A stretch of DNA of 64,000 bases from JAAZMI01 sp050948785 (GTDB lineage: Bacteria; Bacillota; Dethiobacteria; DTU022; UBA8154), in NCBI GenBank assembly GCA_050948785.1, contig JBMNEM010000002.1:62001-126000 (forward strand), written 5' to 3'. Within the stretch, counting starts at the first letter, position 1. Every line of letters begins with the position of its first letter. Below, piece by piece: positions 1 to 8,701 of this stretch. The position numbers and the translations under genes are program-made. Below the pieces are notes generated by a model. The model did no database searches. It saw only the letters and a list, made by a program, of their open reading frames with translations, and had not been told where the DNA came from.

Positions 1-228
1 GCCGCCTTCCAGGACATACTGCTGGGCCTGGCTGAAAAGCAGGAATTCCTCCAAAACCGCATCGCGCACCTCTTTCCCGACGCGGTTTAAATTGGCAATC
101 TCCATGGTAATACTCTCTATTTCCTGCTCTGTAAATTGTTTGAGAATGCGTGAGGAGAGCTCCGGCCCCAGAGCCAAAAGGGTCACCGCCACTTTTTTTT
201 TCCCACTAAGCTTTTCCTCTCTGAGCAA
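1..228 (-). CDS. fliG: Flagellar motor switch protein FliG, N-terminal part (cut by window edge)
   Basis: Only the first 76 residues are inside the window. FliG is the rotor protein that links the FliF MS-ring to the C-ring and drives torque and switching. The visible residues fit the FliG N-terminal domain: a lysine-rich start, then AVTLLALGPELSSRIL and EQEIESITMEIANL, the helices that dock on FliF. The start is inferred as TTG at 228 because AAGGGGGG lies a few bases upstream. It follows fliF on the same strand after a 158-bp gap, the usual fliF-fliG order. Confidence 0.85.
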   Translation of the reverse strand, partial: MLREEKLSGKKKVAVTLLALGPELSSRILKQFTEQEIESITMEIANLNRVGKEVRDAVLEEFLLFSQAQQYVLEGG

Positions 229-386
229 AAAACCCCCCCTTATGATCTTTAATTCAGCTCAACTTTCTTTCCTGAATCTTACAGCAAACCTCAAGGCCAT
301 CATGACGCACTGGCAACATAAATTTCTTGTCTTGCACCAGCAAAATTCCTTGCAGCGGATTTATATTTCAGGATAAAATCAAGCCG

Positions 387-1961
387 TTATTTTTCTGCCA
401 TCCAGCTGCGCAGGACTGCCACGGCCACACCCAGATTGGTTTCGACAGCTTTTCGGGCACGTCCATGCAGCGTCTTTTCCGGAGGAATCCCCGGAAGGCC
501 TTCCTCCTCTTCCTCTTGCTGCGCAAGGAGCTCCTCCAGGGAAGGACTTGCAGGCAGAGAAGCAAACTCCCGCTCCTCTAAATAGCGGCGCCGGGATCTC
601 CGCAATAACAGCACCAAAATAAGGGCCAAGAGGACAGCGCCACAGGCAATCGCCACCATACGGTAATACTTTTCCTGACGCTCTTGTTCCTCCATTGCAG
701 TAAAAACTGCCTCTGTTTCCTCCTCATGGCTGCGCTCAAAGCTCATTCCTTGAACGCTGATCTGATCCCCGCGCCCCTCATCAAAACCAATCGCTGCAGC
801 GACAAGGTCATTAACCCTGGCAATCCTATCCTCAAGGAGGGAACCTTCACCGGCTGTATCCAAAACCACAGAGGTATGCATACGCAGCACCTTTCCCGGA
901 GCGGCGATGGTTTTGAGCATACTCTCCCCTATTTCATAATTAACCGTTTCCTCCCGGCGCTCGGAACTGCTTTCCCCACCGGGAGCCACCCCGACATAAC
1001 CGGGGTAGTTGGCCTCCCCTACCTCCCCGCCCACAAAGCCGTCTCCCGTTGCACTTTCCTCCACAAGATGGGTACTGCGGGGGACGCCGCTTTCATCGTA
1101 AGTAATCACCGTCATTTCCCGGGCATCAAAATCCATCTCGACCGTCACCAAAGCCAGGGCTTTGCCGGGTCCAAAAACTCTCTCCACCATGCTCTGCACC
1201 CTGCGCTCCAGCTCGATCTCAAAATGACGCTTGACCTCCAACTGCCGGAGAGCTGCATCAGCCACCGCTTGATGTGAATCTGCAGGGGTCAGCGCGTCGT
1301 AGAGAATATTACCCTGGGAATCAATAACGGTAATATTTTCCGGCTGCAAGTTCTCCACACTGGAAGCCACCAGAAAAACGATACCCCGCACCTGTTTCTC
1401 CTCCAGGGCGACAAAGGGGTTTAACTTCAGGTAAATAGCGGCGGAAGGTTCCCCGCTTTCCCTTAAGAAAATACGGGGTTCAGGAAGAACCAGGTGCACT
1501 CTGGCCTGCAGAACGGCATCCAGGGAAGTGATCGTCCGCCGCAGTTCTTCCTGGAGGGCCCGCTGCATCTTCACCCGGCGTTCATAGTCGGTCATCCCCA
1601 GGCGCTCTTCATCAAAAAGCTCCAAACCCAAACCCTGGGCAAAAGGCATACCCTGGCCGGCCATTTCGATACGCAGCTCATCGGCCATTTCCTGGGGCAC
1701 CAGCAGCGTTGTGCCAAGGTTGTCCAGGTGGTAGGGCACCCCCCGTTCCTGTAAATGCTGCAGCAGAGGAGCAGCTTGGGCCGGTTCCAGATTATGGTAA
1801 AGGGTAACGTAGCGGGGCCGGTTGAAATACTGGAAGAAAAGCAGCAAAAAAACCAGTACTGCAGCCGTAATCACAATAAAAACAACCTGGCGGGGGCGGC
1901 TTAATTCCTGCCAGCGCCCGAGCAAACGATTGATTTTTGCTCTTTGTCCTTCCGGGGCCAT
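387..1961 (-). CDS. fliF: Flagellar MS-ring protein FliF
   Basis: A 524-residue FliF, normal length. It forms the membrane MS-ring on which the motor and export gate assemble. One transmembrane helix lies at about residues 27-45 and a second at about 435-455. Between them is the YscJ/FliF periplasmic ring-building region with the typical ARVHLVLPEP stretch. The cytoplasmic C-terminus (about 456-524) is charged and ends in the FliG-binding segment. ATG start with AGAGGTG upstream. It lies between fliE and fliG in the canonical flgB-flgC-fliE-fliF-fliG order, but 310 bp separate it from fliE, which is unusually wide. Confidence 0.95.
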   Translation of the reverse strand: MAPEGQRAKINRLLGRWQELSRPRQVVFIVITAAVLVFLLLFFQYFNRPRYVTLYHNLEPAQAAPLLQHLQERGVPYHLDNLGTTLLVPQEMADELRIEMAGQGMPFAQGLGLELFDEERLGMTDYERRVKMQRALQEELRRTITSLDAVLQARVHLVLPEPRIFLRESGEPSAAIYLKLNPFVALEEKQVRGIVFLVASSVENLQPENITVIDSQGNILYDALTPADSHQAVADAALRQLEVKRHFEIELERRVQSMVERVFGPGKALALVTVEMDFDAREMTVITYDESGVPRSTHLVEESATGDGFVGGEVGEANYPGYVGVAPGGESSSERREETVNYEIGESMLKTIAAPGKVLRMHTSVVLDTAGEGSLLEDRIARVNDLVAAAIGFDEGRGDQISVQGMSFERSHEEETEAVFTAMEEQERQEKYYRMVAIACGAVLLALILVLLLRRSRRRYLEEREFASLPASPSLEELLAQQEEEEEGLPGIPPEKTLHGRARKAVETNLGVAVAVLRSWMAEK

Positions 1962-2271
1962 AATTTACACCTCTGGGGATGAGAAATAGTTGTGCAAAAA
2001 ATGAGGATCTGTGCCGCGTGAGGCAAGCGGAAAATTCCGGCAGCTCAACATACCGGTATTGTTCCCCGATCATGAGGAGGCATAGGACGGCAAAAAATAA
2101 AACAGCCGTTTTTCATGTATTATTGTGCCTCCTTGGAATCTGTGGGGTGAGTATTAAGTATGCCTGACACTCCACGGGCAAGCTGCGTGGGCTCTTGCTT
2201 CATAGTCAAAGGCAAGCCCCCTGTTTTTTGTAAAAAACTTTTAAAATTAGGCAGAACATTTTTCTGCCGCT
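1962..2271. other. 310-bp gap between fliE and fliF
   Basis: No convincing gene on either strand. Apart from the fliF ribosome site near 1970 there is only a weak 5-bp hairpin near 2171-2190 and an AT-rich tract. An internal promoter for fliF-fliG could sit here, but no clear sigma-A or sigma-D motif was found. Confidence 0.4.
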
Positions 2272-2559
2272 CTAAATCTGCATACGGGTAATCTCTTTAT
2301 AAGCTTCCACGACTTTGTTGGTAACCTGCACAGTAAGCTGTAGGGAAAGACGCGCCTTTTCAGTGGCAATCATCACCTGGTGCAGATCCTCTATTTCTCC
2401 GGAAGTAAGCCCCTGCACAGCTTTCTCCGCCTCCAGCTGCTGCTGATTAACCTTGTGCAAGGCTTCTTGAAACAGCTCACTGAAAGTAGCTGGACCGGAT
2501 TTTGTTTTTTCCTCTTTCCCCGCCGGGGACAAAGGAACAGGATAGGGGTTAATACGCAT
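2272..2559 (-). CDS. fliE: Flagellar hook-basal body protein FliE
   Basis: A 95-residue FliE, the small adaptor between MS-ring and rod. The C-terminal half has the family signature: a helix with GEIEDLHQVMIATEKA, then LQLTVQVTNKVVEAYKEI and the MQI end. The start at 2559 is chosen over an upstream in-frame start because AAAGGGGAGA sits at proper distance. It follows flgC in the flgB-flgC-fliE block. Confidence 0.93.
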   Translation of the reverse strand: MRINPYPVPLSPAGKEEKTKSGPATFSELFQEALHKVNQQQLEAEKAVQGLTSGEIEDLHQVMIATEKARLSLQLTVQVTNKVVEAYKEITRMQI

Positions 2560-2660
2560 AGCCGAATCTCCCCTTTCATCTGTCAAATGCAATACCGGAT
2601 TGACACCTGATCAATACCGTGTTCCGCCTCAGTACCCGCCACGTTCATACTTATCCGCGG

Positions 2661-3089
2661 CTAGCCGCGTCCGATTTCCAGAGCTTTCAGGTAGAGGCTT
2701 TTAGCTGTATTTACAGCTGTGGTATTGGCCTCATAAGCACGGGAAGCCGTGATCAGATCCGTCATCTCCTTGGCCAGATCTATGTTGGGATAAGCCACAA
2801 ACCCCTGCTCATCAGCATCAGGATGCTCCGGATCATATTCCTGCCGCGGGGGATGAGGATCCTCCACCAAAGCGGCAACTTGCACTCCCCGGCCGCGGAA
2901 GGCCGGCGGCACCTGACTGACTGCACGATCCAGCCTTGTGCTAAAAACTACTGTTTTCCGCCGGTAGGCCCCCCCGGCAGCTGTTCTGGTAGTCTGCATA
3001 TTGGCCAGGTTGCCGGCCACAACATCAATACGCAGCTTCTCTGCCGTCAGGGCAGAACCGCTGATTTGAAAAGAGCGAAAAAGTTCCAT
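2661..3089 (-). CDS. flgC: Flagellar basal-body rod protein FlgC
   Basis: A 142-residue proximal rod protein. The N-terminal rod motif (SGSALTAEKLRIDVVAGNLA) and the C-terminal MTDLITASRAYEANTTAVNT helix are the two conserved ends that pair into a coiled coil in rod and hook proteins. The middle has the FlgC-type EYDPEHPDAD and GFVAYPNID segments. It begins 2 bp after flgB, so the two are co-translated. Confidence 0.96.
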   Translation of the reverse strand: MELFRSFQISGSALTAEKLRIDVVAGNLANMQTTRTAAGGAYRRKTVVFSTRLDRAVSQVPPAFRGRGVQVAALVEDPHPPRQEYDPEHPDADEQGFVAYPNIDLAKEMTDLITASRAYEANTTAVNTAKSLYLKALEIGRG

Positions 3090-3091
3090 TT

Positions 3092-3484
3092 TTAGCGCCT
3101 TCCTTCGTTAATAATATAGCGCCAATCGGCGTAGCGATCGCTGATTTTTTGCACCAGAGCATTGTAGTGCAGCTGGTTGGTAACCATATCCAGCATTTCC
3201 TCGTCCAAATCCACATTGTTGCCATCCACCCGGCGGGAAGTATGCCTCTCAACCTCTACCCGGGGATCCACCTGTAGTGCCGTCCCGGGGAAATGCCGGG
3301 GATTGGTCCTGTTAAGAGATAACTTTCCCCGCGCTTGCTCCAGCTCAGCATGAAAGTTAACATAGCTCCTTCTATAGCCTGGCGTGTTCAAATTGGCAAT
3401 ATTCTGGGCGGTCACCTTTTGCCGCAGTGCTGCCACATCCAAACTTTTGGTCAAAGCTCTAATAATATGATCATTTCCCAACAT
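3092..3484 (-). CDS. flgB: Flagellar basal-body rod protein FlgB
   Basis: A 130-residue proximal rod protein. The N-terminus has ALRQKVTAQNIANLNTPGYR, the flagellar rod signature, and the C-terminus has the VDLDEEMLDMVTNQLHYNAL helix. It is the first gene after a strong terminator at 3606-3635, so it probably begins a new transcript (flgB-flgC-fliE-fliF-fliG). A weak TTGGAA/TATAAC pair lies upstream, near 3545-3575. Confidence 0.96.
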   Translation of the reverse strand: MLGNDHIIRALTKSLDVAALRQKVTAQNIANLNTPGYRRSYVNFHAELEQARGKLSLNRTNPRHFPGTALQVDPRVEVERHTSRRVDGNNVDLDEEMLDMVTNQLHYNALVQKISDRYADWRYIINEGRR

Positions 3485-3605
3485 TAAAAGTTACCACCTC
3501 AAGAGAGACGTTTTCCAAAATATTCGTCAAAAGGTTGGAAATCCCTGCTTTTAGCGACCAAAAGTTATAAATGATGAGCTTATTTTCCAAAAATACAACA
3601 ATAAA

Positions 3606-3635
3606 GACAAAAAGCCGGGTGCGAACATCCGGCTT
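3606..3635 (-). terminator. Rho-independent terminator after fliS
   Basis: A perfect 7-bp stem AAGCCGG/CCGGCTT (3612-3618 with 3629-3635), extended by inner pairs. On the minus strand it is followed by a T-rich tract. It separates the fliD-to-fliS transcript from flgB. Confidence 0.8.
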
Positions 3636-3669
3636 GAAAATCTTCTTCCTTAATCCAAATCATTCTTGT

Positions 3670-4134
3670 TTATCCACTGATATTGACCCTATTATTTGTT
3701 TCCCCGGGAACCCCCGAACTATCTGCCGTAATATCCGGCAGCTCCTCTTTATTTTGATCCACAACCTGTTTTTCACCCAGGATTTCTTTCCAGGAGTCCT
3801 GCAGCTCTAACAGCAGCGCCTCCGCCTGGTCCAGAAATTGCACCTCTTTTTTTACATTGCCCTGCACCAGAAGATAATGTATATAGTCATAGAGCTGCAG
3901 AAGCCCTCCGGCCACCTCTCCCGCTTCAAGGTTCAACGCCGACATCAATTCCGTAACGATATCCTGGACACGTAGTAGACTGTGGTTCACGCTTTCGAGA
4001 TCGCCCTCACCGAGAGATTTTTTTGCAGAACCTAAAAACCGCAAGGCTCCCGCATAAAGCATGAGCAGAAGTTTCCCCTGGTCCGCAGTTTCCACCTGGA
4101 TTTTTTGATACTGGGCATAAGGATTAACTCCCAT
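3670..4134 (-). CDS. fliS: Flagellar export chaperone FliS
   Basis: A 154-residue FliS, the cytoplasmic chaperone that binds the flagellin C-terminus before export. Seen are NPYAQYQKIQVETADQGKLL at the N-terminus and the four-helix pattern LMLYAGALRFL. The C-terminal 25 residues are a polar tail beyond the normal four-helix core. The start is ATG at 4134; the upstream in-frame ATG at 4143 overlaps the AAAGGGGA ribosome site. It follows flaG, as is usual downstream of fliD. The flagellin gene itself is not in this window. Confidence 0.93.
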   Translation of the reverse strand: MGVNPYAQYQKIQVETADQGKLLLMLYAGALRFLGSAKKSLGEGDLESVNHSLLRVQDIVTELMSALNLEAGEVAGGLLQLYDYIHYLLVQGNVKKEVQFLDQAEALLLELQDSWKEILGEKQVVDQNKEELPDITADSSGVPGETNNRVNISG

Positions 4135-4214
4135 AAAAACCATCCCCTTTTTTTACAACTTGGCCCCCGACAAGGACAAAAAAGAAAGGAAAGAACCGCA
4201 TAAAGCAGCCCACC

Positions 4215-4595
4215 CTAGCGGCGGGTATCAATAAAGAGGCCAATGATGTTCTGAATTTGGGCCACGACATGGAGCAGTTTTTCCGGAGGGATTTCCCTGA
4301 TGACCTCGTTATCTGCAAGATTAACTACCTGCACCATCATCCTTTCCGATTCCTCATGAATACGGAAACGCAAACCGGTGTGAAAAGCCTCCACGGTAGC
4401 ATTAACTTTTTCTACACCCTCCTGCAAATCCTCTATATGGCCCTGCTCCCACGCCAGGATCTTTTGCTCCCTGTTCAGCACTCGATCCTGCTGCTTCTGC
4501 TTGGGATCCTGCCTGTGGCTCTCCTGGACTACTGGCTTTTGTGTCTGTTCATGAATTTTATGCAGCTGTGCAGGATCAATCCCGTCAATTTTCAT
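4215..4595 (-). CDS. flaG: FlaG family flagellar protein
   Basis: A 126-residue FlaG-family protein. The N-terminal half is polar and glutamine-rich. The C-terminal half carries the family core: GLRFRIHEESERMMVQVV and VIREIPPEKLLHVVAQIQ, ending GLFID. The family influences filament length or stability; its exact role is not settled. The start is ATG at 4595, because the upstream GTG at 4604 lies inside the GGAGGTG ribosome site. It sits between the FliT-like gene and fliS. Confidence 0.88.
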   Translation of the reverse strand: MKIDGIDPAQLHKIHEQTQKPVVQESHRQDPKQKQQDRVLNREQKILAWEQGHIEDLQEGVEKVNATVEAFHTGLRFRIHEESERMMVQVVNLADNEVIREIPPEKLLHVVAQIQNIIGLFIDTRR

Positions 4596-4792
4596 CTTGC
4601 TCACCTCCCCGGGGCATTTTATCAGTTAAAGCTCGGAGATACCCTGAAAACAATGCCGGCTGTGCATAATCATCTTTCTTCCGCTGCCCCATTCTCTTGC
4701 TCCACACCTGGGCCTGAAAACCGGGCATCTCCTATTCCAGCCTACGCCCCGCCATAATTTTCACTTCGCAGTAAAACTTTGCCTGCTGGCAA

Positions 4793-5299
4793 TTACTTAC
4801 TAAAATCAACAAAAAACCCCTCGGGCTGAAAACCCTGGGCATGGTAAGCCCTGCTGGCCTTTTTCCCGGTCTGAATTCTCCCCATCTCCCGGGCCGTATC
4901 CTGGAGCGAACGCCTTAAAGCCTGGCGGGTAACGGTATCCAGGGCGACAATCTCCTTGATCAGAAGCTCCAGCCGCCGGAGAACTCCACTAAAATGCTCC
5001 ACCGCCGGCGAAGAGTAGCGCTCCGCCAGAGCCGCAGCGTTTACCTTCACCGGGCCCAAAGCCAAAGCTTCCCGCAGGCTTTCTTCCAGAGCTGCCGCTT
5101 CTTTTTGCTTGGCGGCAGCTTGCTCCATCAGCTCTCCCCGCCTCAAAAGCAGCCGGGCCAATTTCTCCCGGTCTCCTTCCGCCTCAAAAGAGTTCTCCAC
5201 ACAGAGATCCCGCAGGTCCCGGGTCACAGTAAGCATCTCCTGGTAAATAGGCTCCTGCCTGGCATACAGCTGTGCTAACAGTAAAATTTTCTCCTCCAT
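4793..5299 (-). CDS. Putative flagellar chaperone (FliT/FlgN-like)
   Basis: 168 residues, almost entirely helical and charged, with heptad-like runs rich in Leu, Ala and Glu. Sequence alone does not identify the family clearly. Its place directly after fliD and before flaG-fliS is where fliT sits in many Firmicutes, so a FliD/FliS-type chaperone role is inferred. ATG start with AGAGGAG upstream. It could instead be a FlgN-type protein. A gap of about 200 bp follows before flaG, with no gene in it. Confidence 0.55.
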   Translation of the reverse strand: MEEKILLLAQLYARQEPIYQEMLTVTRDLRDLCVENSFEAEGDREKLARLLLRRGELMEQAAAKQKEAAALEESLREALALGPVKVNAAALAERYSSPAVEHFSGVLRRLELLIKEIVALDTVTRQALRRSLQDTAREMGRIQTGKKASRAYHAQGFQPEGFFVDFSK

Positions 5300-5385
5300 T
5301 TTTCAGCTCCTCTAATAATGGGCAGCTTTTACTGTTGACCTGGCTCCGGGTTCCGCGCGAGATCGTTCTACGATTCAGCCCATCG

Positions 5386-7329
5386 CTAGGATTGAAACTG
5401 GCTTAGCTGCATCATCAGCCAGTCACCCTGTGAATAAAGCTGCTGCAGTGCTTTTTCCAGGGCGGTAAACTGCCGGTAGTACTGCTCTTCCTTGCGCTGC
5501 AGCGCCGCATTAACCCGGTCAATATGCTTATTGATCTCACCAATTTGCCGGTCAAAATAGTTGCGAAACTCGCTAATATCACCTTCGATACCGGCCCGTT
5601 CAAGTAAAATCCCTTTGTAGCCGTTGTTGTCCCTGGTTGTACGGATGTTGTCATTGAGAATATCGCTCAGGCGGTGACCCAGGCCCGCATCTTTAAAGCG
5701 CTCCCGGCGCTGTGCCGCTGGTAAATCGGGGCTATAGTCAGTAGCGGGGCTTCTGGTAAAGAATGCAGCCACTTTGTCGGGATCGCTGGCCAGAGCGGCC
5801 CTGAGCGTACTCCCGCCGTCTTTGAGGACAAGCTTCCCCTGATCGCGGTAATCATTGCTTGTTTCCAGGCCAATTTCAAAAATGTGCACGCCATCCACCG
5901 CTGTATAAATGGCCTCGCGCATCTCCCGTAGCATATTCTCCAGGGAAGACTCCCGCCGCAAGAGGCCGCTGCGGGCTTTTTCCTCCCACCTTTCAATTTC
6001 CTTCTCCTGCATGGCATCTTTCTGCTCCGCAGTCAAAGGGGGAAAATCCCGGAACACCTCTTCACGCAGTTTGGCGTTGATTTCATCAATCAGCTCGTTA
6101 TAGTCCTCCACAAATTTTTCAATGTTCTCCACAATACCGTCAATATCCAGGCTCACGGAAATTTTTACTTCCTGGGGATTACCCTCCTCCACCATCTCCC
6201 GGATATTGTACGTAATACCGTCAATGGTGAAATTGTTGCTGAAACGACTGCCCCTGATACCGTTAATTTCAAATACAGCCTCCCGTCCTGCCTCCCCGAT
6301 ACACCCCTTCTCATCATCAACTTCAATCCCAAAAGCCTTAAAGAAATTGCTATCATTTTCATCAGCGCTGATCGCCAAATTCCCTATTTCCTGCGCAGTA
6401 ATGGTCAAAATATCGCTGGAAGCACTGTAGGCCGCCAGGACACCGGCATCGCTGTTGTTGATTTTATTGAGCACCTCGCCCAGTGTATCTGTTTTTTTAA
6501 CAGTAATATCCACGTTATTAATTTTAAAAGTTAAGCTCTCGTCTTTGAAAACTAATGTCCCGTTTTTGAGCTTGTCACTGACAGCTCCCATGGTATCGGT
6601 CAGGTTCAGGCGGTTAGTTGCCCCGCTGGCAATATTCAGCGCAGCCAAAATATCCCCATCGGCTCCTGCGGTGCTGGAAGAAAGGGTTAATAGATCAGAA
6701 GCATAAGCTGGCTCAAAACTTAGCCGGCCATCCTGAGCTCCTACTGTAATTCTATTCTCACCAAAAGCTAAATCCAGTCCTTCTTGCAACTCCCCACATA
6801 GTTCTGTCAAACTTTTATTCCCGGGGGAAACTGCAATCTCTTTTGTCCTGCCGTTTAAAGTTACCTGCAGGATATTTTTGTTTTCTGTTATGGTTACAGA
6901 AGATGCTATTTCCTCACTGCTCTTTATTACAGAAACCCCATCAGGAATAAGCACCCCCTCATCAGAACTCTTCTGGCTGGCGGCCCTGGCTGCGGTCGCG
7001 CTCTGGATAACTTTAAAAGTTACTTCCCCCACCGCCGCATCAGCGCTGGCAGTAGCGGTGACAATACCGGCATCGCTGGAGCTCACCTGTCTCTTTTTCA
7101 GCGTGGCAGGGGAAATTAGATTGGTTTGCGGGTTTAAATAGTCAAAATAGGTATCACGAAAAGCCCTTACTTTATTGATCACGCCGCGAAAATCCTCTTT
7201 TTTCCACTCCAGGAGCTGCTTGTCCTGGTAGAGCCTGTCCACCTTCAGGCGTTCGATGCGCATCAGATCGCGGACGATCTGCTCCGTATCCAGGCCGGAG
7301 GCGATCCCGCCAATACGTAAAACACTCAT
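5386..7329 (-). CDS. fliD: Flagellar filament capping protein FliD
   Basis: 647 residues. FliD pentamers cap the filament and insert flagellin. The N-terminal domain (VLRIGGIASGLDTEQIV) and the C-terminal coiled-coil end (FTALEKALQQLYSQGDWL) are typical. The middle is a long, serine- and threonine-rich D2/D3 region with several DSD and SAG-like loops, on the large side for the family. ATG start with GGAAGGTGA upstream. A sigma-D promoter precedes it at 7370-7395, and a terminator at 7421-7448 isolates it from csrA. Confidence 0.95.
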   Translation of the reverse strand: MSVLRIGGIASGLDTEQIVRDLMRIERLKVDRLYQDKQLLEWKKEDFRGVINKVRAFRDTYFDYLNPQTNLISPATLKKRQVSSSDAGIVTATASADAAVGEVTFKVIQSATAARAASQKSSDEGVLIPDGVSVIKSSEEIASSVTITENKNILQVTLNGRTKEIAVSPGNKSLTELCGELQEGLDLAFGENRITVGAQDGRLSFEPAYASDLLTLSSSTAGADGDILAALNIASGATNRLNLTDTMGAVSDKLKNGTLVFKDESLTFKINNVDITVKKTDTLGEVLNKINNSDAGVLAAYSASSDILTITAQEIGNLAISADENDSNFFKAFGIEVDDEKGCIGEAGREAVFEINGIRGSRFSNNFTIDGITYNIREMVEEGNPQEVKISVSLDIDGIVENIEKFVEDYNELIDEINAKLREEVFRDFPPLTAEQKDAMQEKEIERWEEKARSGLLRRESSLENMLREMREAIYTAVDGVHIFEIGLETSNDYRDQGKLVLKDGGSTLRAALASDPDKVAAFFTRSPATDYSPDLPAAQRRERFKDAGLGHRLSDILNDNIRTTRDNNGYKGILLERAGIEGDISEFRNYFDRQIGEINKHIDRVNAALQRKEEQYYRQFTALEKALQQLYSQGDWLMMQLSQFQS

Positions 7330-7369
7330 AAATTCACCTTCCCGTCAGCAACTTCTTTCCTCATTTTCC

Positions 7370-7395
7370 TTATCGGTTAAAAGAGCATTATTTTA
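7370..7395 (-). promoter_or_regulatory. Sigma-D (flagellar) promoter of fliD
   Basis: Reading the minus strand, TAAA (7392-7395) is followed after exactly 15 bases by CCGATAA (7370-7376). This matches the sigma-D/FliA consensus TAAA-N15-GCCGATAA closely. It lies about 40 bp upstream of the fliD start and downstream of the csrA terminator, so fliD and following genes would be late flagellar genes repressed by FlgM. Confidence 0.75.
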
Positions 7396-7420
7396 ACTTA
7401 CCCACAAATAAAAACCCTGA

Positions 7421-7448
7421 AAATAAAAAAACAAGCCCAGAGGCCTGT
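7421..7448 (-). terminator. Terminator after csrA
   Basis: A 7-bp stem (ACAGGCC with GGGCTTGT, one GU pair; 7431-7448) followed on the minus strand by a run of T at 7421-7430. It ends the transcript that contains csrA. Confidence 0.75.
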
Positions 7449-7586
7449 CTCAACGTCCAAGGAACCGCCAGAAGCAAAGTAATGGGAAAAAACTGAATAA
7501 GTCCCTCACTCTTGCCCTAAAAATAAGCAACGCTATCAGGATAACCAGTCCCTGAATGGAGCCGGTGTGTATTTATTTTCCCGCCG

Positions 7587-7844
7587 TCACCCCCTTTTCT
7601 TTTCTTTCTCCCCGGGTGATAAAAAAGGCATCTTTTTTAACTGCCGGGACATTTCGGCTGCAGCCCGGGCCGCCGCAATATTTTCTTCCTGAATAGCCTC
7701 ATATATTTCACGCCGGTGGATGGACACTTCTTTGGGAGCCTTAATGCCGATACGAACAGCATCGCCGCTCACATCCAGCACAAAGATCTCAATATCATCT
7801 CCAACGATGATACTTTCCCCTTTCCGGCGCGTCAGGACCAGCAT
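7587..7844 (-). CDS. csrA: Translational regulator CsrA
   Basis: An 85-residue CsrA. MLVLTRRKGESIIVGDDI and VRIGIKAPKEVSIHRREIY are the canonical beta strands that bind GGA motifs in mRNA leaders; in Bacillus CsrA represses flagellin translation and is antagonised by FliW. A charged C-terminal tail of about 25 residues goes beyond the core. The start is ATG at 7844; the upstream GTG overlaps the GAAAGGTGG site. It lies 46 bp after the ABC transporter ATPase gene rather than after fliW, so it may be transcribed from the transporter promoter. Confidence 0.95.
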   Translation of the reverse strand: MLVLTRRKGESIIVGDDIEIFVLDVSGDAVRIGIKAPKEVSIHRREIYEAIQEENIAAARAAAEMSRQLKKMPFLSPGEKEKKRG

Positions 7845-7890
7845 CTTCACGACCACCTTTCACCCTGGATAATAAAAAAGTGGGGATTTT

Positions 7891-8685
7891 TTAAGCGAGC
7901 AGAATACGATCGGATTGTATTTTTTCACCGCTAACCGCGTGAAACATTTCCACCAACCCGGAAACGGTCATCCTTTTACGCTGCTCTCCCTGTATATCCA
8001 GGATAATTCTGCCCTCGTGCATCATGATCGTGCGATTGCCGACTTTCAGAGCCTGCTCCATGTTGTGCGTGACCATCAGGCTGGTGATATTGCTTTCTTC
8101 TACCAGCTGGCGGGTCAGCTCCAAAACTTTATGTGCTGTTTTGGGATCAAGGGAAGCAGTATGCTCATCAAGCAAAACCAGGCGGGGCTGGACCAAAGTG
8201 GTCATCAGTAGGGTCATCGCCTGCCGCTGCCCTCCGGAAAGCAGTTTTACAGGGATATTCAAGCGCTCCTCCAGGCCAAGCTTGAGCAGTACCAGCTTTT
8301 CCCGGAAATGCTTGCGCCTGGCCTCGTTGATCCCCCGCTTGAGAGTACGCGGCCTGCCGCGCTTCAGAGCCAGGGCGAGGTTCTCCTCCACCGTCATGGA
8401 GGCGGCTGTACCCATCATGGGGTCTTGAAAAATGCGGGCGATATCTCTGGCACGCTTATAATCAGGATAATTTGTCACATCTTGCCCATCAATTAAGATC
8501 TTACCCTGTTCCACAGGGTAAACACCGGCAACACAATTGAGCAGGGTGGATTTACCGGCACCGTTCCCGCCAATAATCGTTACAAAATCACCCTGGGGTA
8601 CCTTTAGAGAGACACTCTCCAGGGCAATTTTCTCATTTATGCTTCCCCGGTTAAATATTTTAGTTACTTCCAAAATCTCAAGCAG
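7891..8685 (-). CDS. ABC transporter ATP-binding protein (TrpZ-like, copy 1)
   Basis: 264 residues. The ATPase of an uptake system for an amino acid or related solute (COG1101 type, partner of COG4120 permease and COG2984 binding protein). Walker A GGNGAGKSTLLN, signature LLSGGQRQAMTLLM, Walker B LVLLDEHTASLD and switch His in VTHNM are all present. The start is probably CTG at 8685: AGGAGG lies 7 bases upstream, and this gives exactly the 264 residues of the paralogue at 58828-59622. A TTG at 8673 is the alternative. Last gene of the cassette SBP-permease-ATPase, followed by csrA. Confidence 0.85.
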   Translation of the reverse strand: MLEILEVTKIFNRGSINEKIALESVSLKVPQGDFVTIIGGNGAGKSTLLNCVAGVYPVEQGKILIDGQDVTNYPDYKRARDIARIFQDPMMGTAASMTVEENLALALKRGRPRTLKRGINEARRKHFREKLVLLKLGLEERLNIPVKLLSGGQRQAMTLLMTTLVQPRLVLLDEHTASLDPKTAHKVLELTRQLVEESNITSLMVTHNMEQALKVGNRTIMMHEGRIILDIQGEQRKRMTVSGLVEMFHAVSGEKIQSDRILLA

Positions 8686-8701
8686 GGCTAGACCTCCTTC
8701 C

